64,000 nucleotides of DNA from contig NZ_VITN01000008.1 in NCBI RefSeq assembly GCF_007828045.1, forward strand, positions 180,541 to 244,540. Reading direction: 5' to 3'. Under the pieces are notes generated by a model. That model saw only the letters and a program-made list of their open reading frames with translations, had not been told where the DNA came from and did not search any database. Shown here piece after piece: positions 25,492-34,661 of this stretch (the first letter of the stretch is position 1; each line of letters begins with the position of its first letter). The translations under genes and the position numbers were made by a program. This DNA comes from Nitrospirillum amazonense. Its GTDB lineage: Bacteria; Pseudomonadota; Alphaproteobacteria; Azospirillales; Azospirillaceae.

Positions 25492-26339
25492 GCGCCCCGC
25501 GCGCTCAGGCTGTCGCCAGGGTGGCCGAACAGCTGGCGCAGGCGGGTGCCCACCCCGCGCGCGCGGGCCGCGTCACGGGCCATGGCCCTCCATTCGCGAA
25601 GGCACACCACCAGCGGGTTGGCGCTGGGCGCGACATGGACCAGGCCGTAGGTCAGCGGCACCTCGGGCGACGCCTGGGCGAAGGTGCCGAACAGCCGGTC
25701 CCAGACGATGACCACGCCACCGTAGTTGCGATCCAGGTATTCCGGATTGCTGGCATGGTGCACCCGGTGGTGGGCGGGGGTGTTCAGCACCCATTCCAGC
25801 GGGCCCAGGGTGCCCACCGCTTCGGTATGCAGCCAGAACTGATAGAACAGGTTCAGCGCCAGCATCGCCGTCACCGCCACCGGGTTGAAGCCCAGGAAAT
25901 ACAGCGGAATGTAGACCAGCCAGCCGCAGGACAGCACGTCCGTCACCCCCAGCCGGAAGGCGCTGGCCAGGTGCAAGGCGGTGGGGGAATGGTGGACGCT
26001 GTGCGATGCCCAGACCCAGCGCACCTCATGGCCCAGGCGATGGGCCCAGTAGTAACAGAACTCCTCTGCCGCGAACAGCAGGGCCAGCCCCCACCAGCGG
26101 TCCAGCGGCACGGTGGCGATGCGGTGGGTCCAGGCATACCAGGCCACCGGCGCCACGACGCCGGCCAGCGCCAGCTTCGTGGGTATGCGCATCAGGAAGA
26201 CGGCGACGGAGGTTGCCGTTTCCGTCCAGGGGTAGGACTGGCGCCGCGCGGCGTACCAGGCCACTTCCGCCGCCACGGCGGCCGCGACGAAGGGGTAGAA
26301 CTTCAGGGGAAGGACGCTGGCACCATCCACGATGGCCAT
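25467..26339 (-). CDS. Fatty acid hydroxylase / sterol desaturase family membrane protein
   Basis: 290 residues. Three His boxes of the di-iron hydroxylase superfamily are clear: HRLGH, HSVHH and HHRVHH, spaced between hydrophobic helices (WGLALLFAAEEFCYYWAHRL, LSCGWLVYIPLYFLGF). These integral membrane enzymes hydroxylate or desaturate lipids with oxygen. It is the first gene of the ECF sigma operon and overlaps the sigma gene by 25 bases, so its expression is tied to an envelope-stress circuit. A lipid-remodelling output of that circuit is a reasonable inference; the lipid is unknown. Confidence 0.9.
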   Translation of the reverse strand: MAIVDGASVLPLKFYPFVAAAVAAEVAWYAARRQSYPWTETATSVAVFLMRIPTKLALAGVVAPVAWYAWTHRIATVPLDRWWGLALLFAAEEFCYYWAHRLGHEVRWVWASHSVHHSPTALHLASAFRLGVTDVLSCGWLVYIPLYFLGFNPVAVTAMLALNLFYQFWLHTEAVGTLGPLEWVLNTPAHHRVHHASNPEYLDRNYGGVVIVWDRLFGTFAQASPEVPLTYGLVHVAPSANPLVVCLREWRAMARDAARARGVGTRLRQLFGHPGDSLSARGACLRQDIP

Positions 26340-26375
26340 GGCCGAACCTCGCGCGGAAACGGGGGATTTGGCGCT

Positions 26376-26404
26376 GATACGCCGGCCGGGCTCTCCGGTA
26401 TTCG
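26376..26404 (-). promoter_or_regulatory. Candidate ECF promoter for the hydroxylase-sigma operon
   Basis: Read on the minus strand: CGAATA (26404-26399), 17-base spacer ending CGG, then CGTATC (26381-26376). The same boxes with the same spacing occur on the plus strand at 26437-26465, and the common block is CGGCGTATCAG. The -10 box lies about 37 bases before the hydroxylase start. Box positions and a 17-base spacer fit an autoregulated ECF sigma factor. Confidence 0.72.
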
Positions 26405-26436
26405 GGCGGGTCGGCCGGATTTTGGAAAAACGGGTT

Positions 26437-26465
26437 CGAATAGTTGGCCGGGGTTGCGGCGTATC
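26437..26465 (+). promoter_or_regulatory. Candidate ECF promoter for the Cys-rich repeat protein
   Basis: CGAATA (26437-26442), 17-base spacer ending CGG, CGTATC (26460-26465). It is the mirror partner of the promoter at 26376-26404; the two share 17 fixed bases (CGAATA and CGGCGTATCAG, 14 bases apart), while the 14 bases between are unrelated, which argues for selection on the boxes. The gene starts at 26521, giving a leader of about 45 bases. Confidence 0.72.
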
Positions 26466-26520
26466 AGGCCCAGGCGGCCGAATTGGCCGTCCCGGCCCCC
26501 TGTCAGCAAGGATACCTTAC

Positions 26521-26814
26521 ATGATGACCAAGACGCTTGTCGGCACCTGCCTCGCCCTGTCGTTGGTCCTGGCGCCCATGGCGGCTTTCGCCCAGTCCCA
26601 GGCCCAGTCACAGGACGGCCAGCCGGCCCACCCGGCGGCCCGCGCCGCCATGAAGGCCTGCCAACCCGACCGTCAGGCCCTGTGCAAGGATGAACAACCC
26701 GGCGGCGGCCGCGTCCTGGCCTGCCTGAAGGCGCATGAGGACAAGCTGTCGGCCGACTGCAAGGCCGCGCTGGCCACCCTGCCGGCCAAGGCGCAGGCGC
26801 CCCAGAACCAATAA
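26521..26814 (+). CDS. Small exported cysteine-rich repeat protein
   Basis: 97 residues: a signal peptide ([20 protein letters not shown]), a Gln/Ser-rich linker, then one module of the cysteine-rich GLG1-like repeat: [20 protein letters not shown] then [19 protein letters not shown], with four Cys expected to form disulfides in the periplasm. AAGGA lies about nine bases before the ATG; a second ATG follows at once. It is divergent from the ECF sigma operon and shares its promoter motif, so it is probably part of the same response. Confidence 0.82.
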   Translation: MMTKTLVGTCLALSLVLAPMAAFAQSQAQSQDGQPAHPAARAAMKACQPDRQALCKDEQPGGGRVLACLKAHEDKLSADCKAALATLPAKAQAPQNQ

Positions 26815-26981
26815 GGCCCGGCCAATCAGGACGGGCCCGTAAAGGCGCGCGCGGGCGGCCCGGCCCTGTGCAAACAGACAGGGCTGCCCTCCAACCCAAG
26901 GCGTTGGCGGGGGCGGACGATCTGCTATTCTGCGGCCCTCCGGACCCGGAATGGGGTTCGTCCTTCGGAGCCCGCGTTTCC

Positions 26982-27731
26982 ATGCCTGCCGCCGCGCCGC
27001 CACCATCCGCCCCGGTCGCCACCGCCCCGGTTTCAACATCCGGGCACGCGCATAGCGCCGCCGCGTCCGGCGCGGCGGAGCGGCTGACCCTGGCCCTGCC
27101 CAAGGGCCGCATCCTGGATGAGGTGCGGCCGCTGCTGGAGGCCGTGGGCCTGAGGCCCGAGGCCGCGTTCGACGACCCCAGGAGCCGGGCGCTGCGCTTC
27201 GCCACCAACCTGCCGCATGTGGAGATCATCCGCGTGCGCAGCTTCGACGTCGCCACCTTCGTCGCCTTCGGCGCCGCCCAGATGGGTGTGTGCGGCAACG
27301 ACGTGCTGATGGAATTCGACTATCCCGAAATCTACGCGCCCCTGGACCTGGGCATCGGCCATTGCCGCCTGGCGGTGGCCGAGCCGGTGGCCGAGGCGCA
27401 GGGCGACGACCCCTCGCGCTGGAGCCACGTGCGCGTGGCCACCAAGTATCCGGAGGTCACCCGCCGCCACTTCGCCCGCCGCGGCGTGCAGGCGGAATGC
27501 ATCAAGCTGAACGGCGCCATGGAACTGGCGCCCAGCCTGGGCCTGTGCCAGCGCATCGTCGACCTGGTGTCCAGCGGTGCCACCCTGAAGGCCAACGGCC
27601 TGGTGGAGATCGAGCATATTGCCGACGTGACCTCGCGCCTTATCGTCAATCGCGCCGCCTTCAAGACCCGCCATCCGGAGATCCAGGACTGGATCAACCG
27701 TTTCACGGAGGTTGTCACCCATGCCGCGTGA
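26982..27731 (+). CDS. hisG: ATP phosphoribosyltransferase, short form (HisG)
   Basis: 249 residues. First step of histidine synthesis, ATP plus PRPP to phosphoribosyl-ATP. The catalytic core begins at residue 33 ([20 protein letters not shown]) and ends at VVTHAA without the C-terminal regulatory domain, so it is the short form that requires HisZ; no hisZ is in the window. The first 32 residues are an Ala/Pro/Ser extension from ATG 26982; a later start cannot be excluded. The gene overlaps hisD by 11 bases. The order hisG-hisD-UPF0262-LMW phosphatase is usual in Rhodospirillales. Confidence 0.94.
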   Translation: MPAAAPPPSAPVATAPVSTSGHAHSAAASGAAERLTLALPKGRILDEVRPLLEAVGLRPEAAFDDPRSRALRFATNLPHVEIIRVRSFDVATFVAFGAAQMGVCGNDVLMEFDYPEIYAPLDLGIGHCRLAVAEPVAEAQGDDPSRWSHVRVATKYPEVTRRHFARRGVQAECIKLNGAMELAPSLGLCQRIVDLVSSGATLKANGLVEIEHIADVTSRLIVNRAAFKTRHPEIQDWINRFTEVVTHAA

Positions 27732-29013
27732 ACTGCGCACCACCGATGCCGGCTTCGAGGCGGACTTCGACCGGCTGTTGCATGCCAAGCGGGAATCCCA
27801 GAGCGACGTGGCCGACGCGGTGGCCGAGGTGCTGCGCGACGTGCGCCTGCACGGGGATGAGGCGCTGATCAAATACACCAGCCGCTGGGACCAGTTGGAC
27901 CTGACGCCCGACCGGCTGCGTATCGCGGAATGCGAGACCGAGGCCGCCGTGGCCGCTTGCGACCCCGAGGTTATCGAGGCGCTGAAGGTGGCCGCCGGCC
28001 GGATCGAGGCCTTCCACCGCCGCCAGACCCCCGACACCTACGATTACGTGGACGAGGTGGGCGTGCGCCTGGGCGCCCGCTGGACGCCGCTGTCGGCCGT
28101 GGGCCTGTACGTGCCCGGCGGCCTCGCCTCCTACCCCAGCTCCGTCCTCATGAACGCCATCCCGGCCAAGGTCGCGGGCGTGAAGCGCCTGGCCATGGTG
28201 GTGCCGACGCCGGAGGGGGCGCTGTCCCCCCTGGTGCTGGCGGCCGCCAGCATCGCCGGGGTGGATGAGATCTATCGCGTGGGCGGCGCCCAGGCGGTGG
28301 CGGCGCTGGCCTACGGCACCGCGACCATCCGGCCGGTGGACAAGATCGTGGGCCCCGGCAACGCCTATGTCGCCGCCGCCAAGCGCCAGGTGTTCGGTAC
28401 CGTGGGCATCGACATGATCGCCGGCCCCTCGGAAATCCTGGTGGTGGCCGACGGGGCCAACGACCCCAGCTGGATCGCGGCCGACCTGCTGTCGCAGGCC
28501 GAGCATGACAGCAGCGCCCAGTCCATCCTGATCAGCGATGACGCCACCTTCATCCAGGCGGTGCGGGCGGCGGTGGACACCCATCTGAAGACCCTGCCGC
28601 GCGCCGTCATCGCCGGCGCCAGCTGGCGCAACAACGGCGCCACGGTCCTGGTGCGCGACCTGGATGAGGCGGTGGCCCTGGTCGACCGCCTGGCGCCGGA
28701 GCATCTGGAACTGGCGGTGGCCGATCCCGACGCGCTGGCGGCCAGGGTCAACCACGCCGGCGCCATCTTTTTGGGCCGCTACACGCCCGAGGCTATCGGC
28801 GACTACATCGCCGGCCCCAACCACGTGCTGCCCACGGCCCGCAGCGCCCGCTTCTCCTCCGGCCTCAACGTGCTGGACTTCATGAAGCGCACCACCCTGG
28901 TGGGCTGCGACGCCGCCAGCCTGGGCCGGCTGGGGCCGCAGGCCGCCATCCTGGCTGATGCGGAAGGGCTGGGCGCGCACGCACTGTCGGTTCGCGTCCG
29001 GCTGGGCCGCTGA
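27721..29013 (+). CDS. hisD: Histidinol dehydrogenase
   Basis: 430 residues, NAD-dependent zinc enzyme for the last two oxidations to histidine. Signatures: [52 protein letters not shown], the zinc ligands in [13 protein letters not shown], and the catalytic [11 protein letters not shown] 27721 has GGAGG nine bases upstream inside hisG and overlaps its end by 11 bases, so the two are translationally coupled. Confidence 0.97.
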   Translation: MPRELRTTDAGFEADFDRLLHAKRESQSDVADAVAEVLRDVRLHGDEALIKYTSRWDQLDLTPDRLRIAECETEAAVAACDPEVIEALKVAAGRIEAFHRRQTPDTYDYVDEVGVRLGARWTPLSAVGLYVPGGLASYPSSVLMNAIPAKVAGVKRLAMVVPTPEGALSPLVLAAASIAGVDEIYRVGGAQAVAALAYGTATIRPVDKIVGPGNAYVAAAKRQVFGTVGIDMIAGPSEILVVADGANDPSWIAADLLSQAEHDSSAQSILISDDATFIQAVRAAVDTHLKTLPRAVIAGASWRNNGATVLVRDLDEAVALVDRLAPEHLELAVADPDALAARVNHAGAIFLGRYTPEAIGDYIAGPNHVLPTARSARFSSGLNVLDFMKRTTLVGCDAASLGRLGPQAAILADAEGLGAHALSVRVRLGR

Positions 29014-29025
29014 GGGGACGCCCGG

Positions 29026-29511
29026 ATGTCGGACGCCAGCCGCCAGCGCATCGTCCATGTCGAGCTGGTGGAGCAGACGGCCATCCGCCGCCGGCCGGAG
29101 GTGGAGCATGAGCGGGCGGTGGCGCTGTTCGACCTGGTGGAGGAGAACCAGCAGTTCCAGCTGGTCGACCATCCGGATGCCGGGCCCTACCGTCTGTTCC
29201 TGTCCATCGAGGACAACCGCATGGTCTTCGACCTGCGGGACGAGGGGGATGCGGAGGTCGACCGCATCACCCTGCCGCTGACGCCGCTGCGCACGGTGAT
29301 CCGCGACTATTTCCTGATCTGCGAGGGCTATTACAAGGCCATCAAGACCGCCAGCCCGTCGCAGATCGAGGCCATCGACATGGGGCGGCGGGGCCTGCAC
29401 AACGAGGGCTCCGACGTGTTGCGTGAGCGGCTGGCCGCCAAGGTGACCATGGACCATGGCACCGCCCGCCGCCTGTTCACCCTCATCTGCGTCCTGCATA
29501 TCCGGGGCTGA
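29026..29511 (+). CDS. UPF0262 family protein
   Basis: 161 residues. The sequence [14 protein letters not shown] and [20 protein letters not shown] then [24 protein letters not shown] are diagnostic of UPF0262, an alphaproteobacterial family of unknown function almost always found just after hisD. GAGGGGACGC lies before the ATG. Twelve bases after hisD and eight before the phosphatase gene, so clearly in the operon. No signal peptide; probably cytoplasmic. Confidence 0.93.
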   Translation: MSDASRQRIVHVELVEQTAIRRRPEVEHERAVALFDLVEENQQFQLVDHPDAGPYRLFLSIEDNRMVFDLRDEGDAEVDRITLPLTPLRTVIRDYFLICEGYYKAIKTASPSQIEAIDMGRRGLHNEGSDVLRERLAAKVTMDHGTARRLFTLICVLHIRG

Positions 29512-29519
29512 GGGGAAAG

Positions 29520-30008
29520 ATGGCGGAGCGTCCGGATCCTTTCGCCGCCTTCGCCCCTGCCGTGCATCCGGCCCAGATCACCAGCGTGCTGTTCGCCTGC
29601 ACGCACAACTCCATCCGTTCCCCCATGGCGGCGGCCCTGCTGCGCCACCTGCACGGCCATCGCCTCTATGTCGACAGCGCCGGCGTGCGCGAGGGCGACC
29701 CCGACCCCTTCGCCGCCGCTGTGATGGAGGAGATGGGCATAGACATCAGCCGCCACCGCGCCAAGACCTTCGATCAGCTGGAGGACACCAGCTTCGACCT
29801 GGTGGTGTCGCTGTCGCCGGAGGCGCAGCACCGCGCGGTGGAGATGACCCGCACCACCGCCTGCGACGTGGAATTCTGGCACACCTTCGACCCCAGCTTC
29901 ATCGAAGGCAACCGCGAGACCCGCCTGGCCGCCTACCGCCAGGTGCGCGACAGCCTGCTGGCCCGCATCAAGCAGCGGTTTCCGCTGGGGCCTGTGCCGG
30001 TGTTGTGA
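29520..30008 (+). CDS. Low-molecular-weight protein phosphatase / arsenate reductase-like protein
   Basis: 162 residues. The P-loop CTHNSIRS (C-x5-R-S) follows the first beta strand (SVLFACTHNS), and the general-acid Asp is probably in the FWHTFDPSF segment (the usual DP motif). This is the LMW-PTP/ArsC fold. A second helix MEEMGIDISRHRAKTFDQL is also family-typical. GAGGGGAAAG precedes the ATG. In related genomes infA follows; here it does not, and the operon ends against a convergent binding-protein gene. Protein tyrosine phosphatase is likelier than arsenate reduction because no ars genes are near. Confidence 0.88.
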   Translation: MAERPDPFAAFAPAVHPAQITSVLFACTHNSIRSPMAAALLRHLHGHRLYVDSAGVREGDPDPFAAAVMEEMGIDISRHRAKTFDQLEDTSFDLVVSLSPEAQHRAVEMTRTTACDVEFWHTFDPSFIEGNRETRLAAYRQVRDSLLARIKQRFPLGPVPVL

Positions 30009-30098
30009 AAGGCTCTTGGCATGCGAGGATGCTGGGGGCGCGCCGCCATCACCAAGGCCGTGGCCACGATGGGCAAGGGGCGCTGACGATCGGCTTGG

Positions 30099-31037
30099 TC
30101 AGTGCCCGTCCTTGCCATACCAGAACCTGTCCGGCAGGGCCGCCGTTTCCGGCGACAGCAGCGGGTTGGGTATCTCGATGCGGCGGCGGCTGTCCAGGTG
30201 GGCGTCGGTCAGCATCTGACGGATGTAGGGGCTGTCGTTGAAATACTTGAGGTAGCTACCATCCTCATAGGCCTTCGTCAGGCCCTTCTCGATGGCGGCG
30301 GCCAGGGCCTCGTTGGCCTTGCTGGTGTAGAAGAAGCTGTCGAAGGGATAGACCAGGACGAGGTCACTTTCCACCGCCAGGTCGGGCACCTCGGGCGCGC
30401 GCTGGGCCACCTCGGCGAAGATCTCGTTGGCGCCCCGGGGGAAATAGTCGATGCGGTTCAGGCCCACCAGGCGGAACAGCAGATCATAGCGGAAAGCCTC
30501 CACCGGCAACCCAGCCGCCTGCAGGATGTCCACGTCGGGCCAGCCCAGGGCCTGGCCGGCGGTCAGGCGTCTCAGGTCGTCCAGGCTGCGCACGGCGGAA
30601 AACTTGGCCTGCGCCGCCTTGTTGATGATGAACAGGCGATAGCCCAGCACCCCCCGGAACAGGGGGATGCGGATGGGCCTCAGTTCCCGTTCCAGCTTGG
30701 CCGACATGCCGTTCCACAGCAGCGTCACCTCCGTGCCCTGCTGCAGGGCCACGGCGGCGCGGGCCTGTTCCATGACCGTGGCGCTGGGCCGGATGGTGTA
30801 GCGGGCACCCACCTTGTCCAGGGCCAGGCGCAGCAGGCCCAGGGGATATTCGTCCCGGGGGTCGGTGGCGCTTTCCGTGGCGCGGGGATAGATAATGGTG
30901 AAGACCTCATCATTCTGCGCGCGCACCGGCGCCGGGTGCGCCTCATCCGCCGGCGGCGCGGCGGTGCCGGCACCCCGCGCGTTCGTCGTCACCAAGGCCG
31001 TGCACAACAGTGCCGTGGCCACCCTCGTCCACCCCAT
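30099..31037 (-). CDS. Orphan periplasmic solute-binding-like protein, paralogue of 13670-14620
   Basis: 312 residues with signal peptide (VATALLCTALVTTNARGAG). The body (LLRLALDKVGARYTIRPSAT, IRIPLFRGVLGYRLFIINKA, GLTKAYEDGSYLKYF) resembles family-3 binding proteins and matches the gene at 13670-14620 block by block. GGGGGA upstream supports ATG 31037. No transporter gene is near. Both paralogues keep the periplasmic fold, so they may deliver a ligand to a sensor or a distant permease. Confidence 0.8.
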   Translation of the reverse strand: MGWTRVATALLCTALVTTNARGAGTAAPPADEAHPAPVRAQNDEVFTIIYPRATESATDPRDEYPLGLLRLALDKVGARYTIRPSATVMEQARAAVALQQGTEVTLLWNGMSAKLERELRPIRIPLFRGVLGYRLFIINKAAQAKFSAVRSLDDLRRLTAGQALGWPDVDILQAAGLPVEAFRYDLLFRLVGLNRIDYFPRGANEIFAEVAQRAPEVPDLAVESDLVLVYPFDSFFYTSKANEALAAAIEKGLTKAYEDGSYLKYFNDSPYIRQMLTDAHLDSRRRIEIPNPLLSPETAALPDRFWYGKDGH

Positions 31038-31228
31038 CGAACCGTCCCCCGCAGGCCGCGCCGCATCCCCCCGGCGGCGGCGTGGCCCTTCATCTTGCCT
31101 TATGGCGGCACCATTTGCGGCGCGTATTTTGACAAATGAAATCGTCGCAGGCTGTTTCAGCGCCGTGGCGCCGGCCGACACGGTATGGAACAATCGCCGC
31201 CAGCCCTTTCACAACCCGGCGGTGTCTG

Positions 31229-34200
31229 ATGCGTTGGCTTGGCGTGGCGCTCGCGTGCCTGTTGGTTCCCGTTTCCTTATCCGGTTCTTTCGCCCAGGCC
31301 CAGACGAAGCCGCCCGAAGCCCCGCCCCCGGGGGCAAGGCCCGCCTCCGCCCCGCCGCCCCTGATGCTGCAGCACCCCAGCCTGTCGGCCAGCCTGATCG
31401 CCTTCGATTACGGCGGGCAGATCTGGACCGTGCCGCGCGCCGGCGGCCAGGCCACCTTGCTGGTGGCGGGTCAGGGGCAGAACAGCGGCCCCGTCTTCTC
31501 CCCCGACGGCAGCCTGGTCGCCTACACCGGCACCTATGACGGCAACACCGACGTCTACGTCGTGCCGGCGGGCGGTGGTCAGCCGCAGCGCCTGACCTGG
31601 CACCCCGGCCGCGACGTGGCGGTGGGCTGGACGCCGGACGGCAAGAACGTGCTGTTCCGCACGCCGCGCACCACGCCGCGCGACCTGGAGCAGCTCTATA
31701 CCATCCCCGTCACGGGCGGTGCCGCCACCCAGCTGCCGCTGCCCTCCGGCTTCCAGGCCAGCTATTCGCCGGACGGCGGCCGCCTGGCCTATGTGCCCTT
31801 TTCGCAGTGGCAGCCGGCCTGGAAGCACTATCGCGGCGGCCAGACATCGCGGGTGTGGATCGCGGCGCTGAGCGACAGCGGCGTGGTCAAGATCCCGCGC
31901 GACAATTCCAACGACCGCAACCCGCTGTGGGTCGGCGACACCGTCTATTTCCTGTCGGACCGCGAGGGGCCTATGGCCCTCTACGCCTATGACGTCAAGA
32001 CGGCCAAGGTCACGTCCGTCGTCCGTAATGAGAGGGGCTTCGACATCCAGTCGGCGGCGGCCGGCCCAGGCGGCATCGTCTATGACCAGTTCGGCACCCT
32101 GAACCTGTACGACACCACGACCCATCAGGCGCACGCCGTGCCGGTGACGATCTCCGGTGAGCTGCCGCAGACCCGGGCCCACCTGGAAACCCTGGATCCG
32201 GGCCAGATCCTGCACGCCGCCCTGTCGCCCACCGGCAAGCGGGTGCTGTTCGAAACCCATGGCGAGATCCTGTCCGTACCGGCGGAAAAGGGCGACGTGC
32301 GCAACCTGACGCAAAGCCCCGGCGTGGCCGACCGCGACCCTGCCTGGTCGCCCGACGGCAAGACCGTGGCCTGGTTCTCCGACCAGGGTGGGGAATACGC
32401 CCTGCATCTGCGCTCTGCCGACGGGCTGGGCCCGGTGAAGGTGATCGCCCTGGGCCAGCCGCCCAGCTATTTCTACGGCCCCCTCTGGTCGCCCGATGCC
32501 AAGAAGATCGCCTACACCGACAAGCGGCTGAACCTGTGGATGGTCGATGTGGAGCATGGCACGCCGGTGAAGGTGGACACCGACCGCTATGACAGCCCGG
32601 CCAGCCAGCTGAACCCCGCCTGGTCGCCGGACAGCCGCTGGATCGCTTATGCCAAGCAGTTGCCCAACCACCTGCACGGCATCTACGTCTACAGCCTGGC
32701 CGACAAGAAGACGCAGATGGTGACGGACGGGCGCAGCAACGCCACGTCCCCCCGCTTCGACCGCGGCGGTAAGTACCTGTACTTCGTGGCCTTCACCAAC
32801 AACGGCCTGGACCAGGGCTGGCTGGACATGTCCAGCATGGGCCGCGCCACCGATGGACGCGTCTACGTCATGGTGCTGCGCCGCGACCTGCCTTCGCCCC
32901 TGGCGCCGGAGAGTGACGAGGAAGCGGCCGCCGATGGCAAGAAGGCTGGCCAGGATGACGGCGACAAGAAAGGGGATGACAAGAAGGGCGACGGCAAGAA
33001 GGTCGGGGAGGTCCGCATCGACTTCGCCGGCCTGGATCAGCGCACCCTGGCCCTGCCCATCCCGCGCGTGAACCTGGCGGGCATCGAGGTCGGGACGGAG
33101 GGTATCGTCTTCGCCGCCGCCCAGCCGGTAGCCCTGACGGATGAGGATTACCTGGACGGTGACGAGAACGGCCCGCCCAGCCTGGAGGTCGCGCGCTTCG
33201 ACCTGAAGACGCGCAAGACCGACAAGTTCGTGGACGGCGTGGACGCCGGCAGCTTCCTCGTCTCCGCCGATGGGCGCAAGGTGCTGTACGCCCAGCACGG
33301 ACGCTGGTTCGTGAACGGCGCCGACAAGGCGCCCGACGCCGGGGCCGGCGCCCTGAAACTGGACGAGATGCAGGTGTGGGTCGACCCCCGGGCCGAGTGG
33401 CGGCAGATGTACCACGAGGCCTGGCGCATTGAGCGCGACTTCCTCTACGACCCCAAGGCCCAGGGACTGGATTTGGCCAAGGCCGAACAGGTCTACGCCC
33501 CCTTCCTGGAGGCGCTGGCGGGCCGTGTGGACCTGAACACCCTGTTCGCGGAGATGACCGGCCATATCGGCCTGGGCCACACCTTCGTGGGCGGCGGCGC
33601 CTTCCCCAAGCAGGACAAGGTCAGCGTCGGCCTACTGGGCGCCGACTACCGCGTCGTGGCCGGCCGTTACCAGTTCGCCCGCATCCTGGAGGGCGAGAAC
33701 TGGACGCCGGGCGCCCGGGCGCCCCTGACCCAGCCGGGCGTCAACGTCGCCGTGGGCGACCTGTTGCTGGCGGTCAATGGCAACGAGGTGAAGACGGACC
33801 AGGAGGTCTACCGCTATTTCCTGGGCACGGCCGGCAAGCAGACGGTGCTGACCGTGGGCCCCAAGGCCGACGGCAGCGGGTCGCGCCAGGTGACGGTGGT
33901 GCCCTTGCCCTCGGAAACCAAGCTGCGCCTGCACACCTGGATGGAGGAGAACCGGCGCAAGGTGGACCAGCTGTCGGGCGGGCGCCTGGCCTATGTCTAT
34001 CTGCCGGACACGGCGGCGGGCGGCTTTGCCAACTTCAACCGCTACTACTACTCGCAGGTGGGCAAGCAGGGCGCCATCGTGGATGAGCGCTTCAACCATG
34101 GCGGCCAGATCGCGGACTTCATCGTCGAACAGATGAAGAAGACGCCGCAGATGATCGATGCCACCCGTGAGGGTGAAGAGATGGTGGAGCCGGCGCAGGC

Positions 34201-34606
34201 CATCTACGGCCCCAAGGTCATGATCATCAACCAGATGTCGGGCTCCGGCGGTGACGCGCTGCCCTGGCTGTTCCGCAAGGCCAAGCTGGGCACCCTGGTG
34301 GGGGTGCGCACCTGGGGCGGCCTGGTGGGCATCGGCGGCTATCCCCCGCTGATGGACGGCGGCTCCATCACCGCGCCGCGCTGGGCGCTCTACGGCACCC
34401 ATGGCGAGTGGGAGGTGGAGAACATCGGCATCCCGCCGGATGTGGAGGTGGAGCAGGATCCCGCCCTGGTGCGCCAGGGCCACGATCCCCAGCTGGAAAA
34501 GGCGGTGGCCGTGGCGCTGGACCAACTGGCCAAGAACCCGCCCCAGACCTTCGCGCGGCCCGCTTATCCGGACCGCAAGCCGGTGCTGCCGGAAGGGGGG
34601 CGGTAA
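31229..34606 (+). CDS. Exported tricorn-like S41 family protease
   Basis: 1125 residues with signal peptide (LGVALACLLVPVSLSGSFAQ). Order of domains: six- and seven-bladed beta-propeller repeats with many PD40/WD40-like blocks (FSPDGSLVAYTG, WSPDGKTVAWFS, WSPDSRWIAYAK), a Lys/Asp-rich loop near residue 570-590, a PDZ-like domain (about 835-880, VNVAVGDLLLAVNGNEV), then the S41 catalytic domain with DERFNHGGQIADFIVEQ and the nucleophile region INQMSGSGGDALPWLFRKAK (about residue 1000). It degrades peptides, probably in the periplasm, whereas archaeal tricorn is cytosolic. A terminator at 34619 follows. Confidence 0.94.
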   Translation: MRWLGVALACLLVPVSLSGSFAQAQTKPPEAPPPGARPASAPPPLMLQHPSLSASLIAFDYGGQIWTVPRAGGQATLLVAGQGQNSGPVFSPDGSLVAYTGTYDGNTDVYVVPAGGGQPQRLTWHPGRDVAVGWTPDGKNVLFRTPRTTPRDLEQLYTIPVTGGAATQLPLPSGFQASYSPDGGRLAYVPFSQWQPAWKHYRGGQTSRVWIAALSDSGVVKIPRDNSNDRNPLWVGDTVYFLSDREGPMALYAYDVKTAKVTSVVRNERGFDIQSAAAGPGGIVYDQFGTLNLYDTTTHQAHAVPVTISGELPQTRAHLETLDPGQILHAALSPTGKRVLFETHGEILSVPAEKGDVRNLTQSPGVADRDPAWSPDGKTVAWFSDQGGEYALHLRSADGLGPVKVIALGQPPSYFYGPLWSPDAKKIAYTDKRLNLWMVDVEHGTPVKVDTDRYDSPASQLNPAWSPDSRWIAYAKQLPNHLHGIYVYSLADKKTQMVTDGRSNATSPRFDRGGKYLYFVAFTNNGLDQGWLDMSSMGRATDGRVYVMVLRRDLPSPLAPESDEEAAADGKKAGQDDGDKKGDDKKGDGKKVGEVRIDFAGLDQRTLALPIPRVNLAGIEVGTEGIVFAAAQPVALTDEDYLDGDENGPPSLEVARFDLKTRKTDKFVDGVDAGSFLVSADGRKVLYAQHGRWFVNGADKAPDAGAGALKLDEMQVWVDPRAEWRQMYHEAWRIERDFLYDPKAQGLDLAKAEQVYAPFLEALAGRVDLNTLFAEMTGHIGLGHTFVGGGAFPKQDKVSVGLLGADYRVVAGRYQFARILEGENWTPGARAPLTQPGVNVAVGDLLLAVNGNEVKTDQEVYRYFLGTAGKQTVLTVGPKADGSGSRQVTVVPLPSETKLRLHTWMEENRRKVDQLSGGRLAYVYLPDTAAGGFANFNRYYYSQVGKQGAIVDERFNHGGQIADFIVEQMKKTPQMIDATREGEEMVEPAQAIYGPKVMIINQMSGSGGDALPWLFRKAKLGTLVGVRTWGGLVGIGGYPPLMDGGSITAPRWALYGTHGEWEVENIGIPPDVEVEQDPALVRQGHDPQLEKAVAVALDQLAKNPPQTFARPAYPDRKPVLPEGGR

Positions 34607-34618
34607 GGTCGTGGCAAC

Positions 34619-34646
34619 GGGCGCGGTCCATCATCCGCGCCCTTTT
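34619..34646 (+). terminator. Rho-independent terminator of the tricorn-like gene
   Basis: Stem GGGCGCGG/CCGCGCCC (34619-34626 and 34635-34642), eight-base loop, then TTTTCTCC; 13 bases after the stop codon and before the convergent antiporter gene. Confidence 0.82.
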
Positions 34647-34661
34647 CTCCGCGAAGTCCCT

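Noticed and set aside
29520..30008. Arsenic resistance gene arsC
   Set aside because: The fold fits, but no arsR, arsB or acr3 gene is near and the hisD-UPF0262 context is the standard place of a housekeeping LMW phosphatase.
31277..33580. 767-codon open frame on the minus strand across the tricorn-like gene
   Set aside because: Antisense shadow of a clearly coding gene with propeller and S41 motifs on the plus strand.
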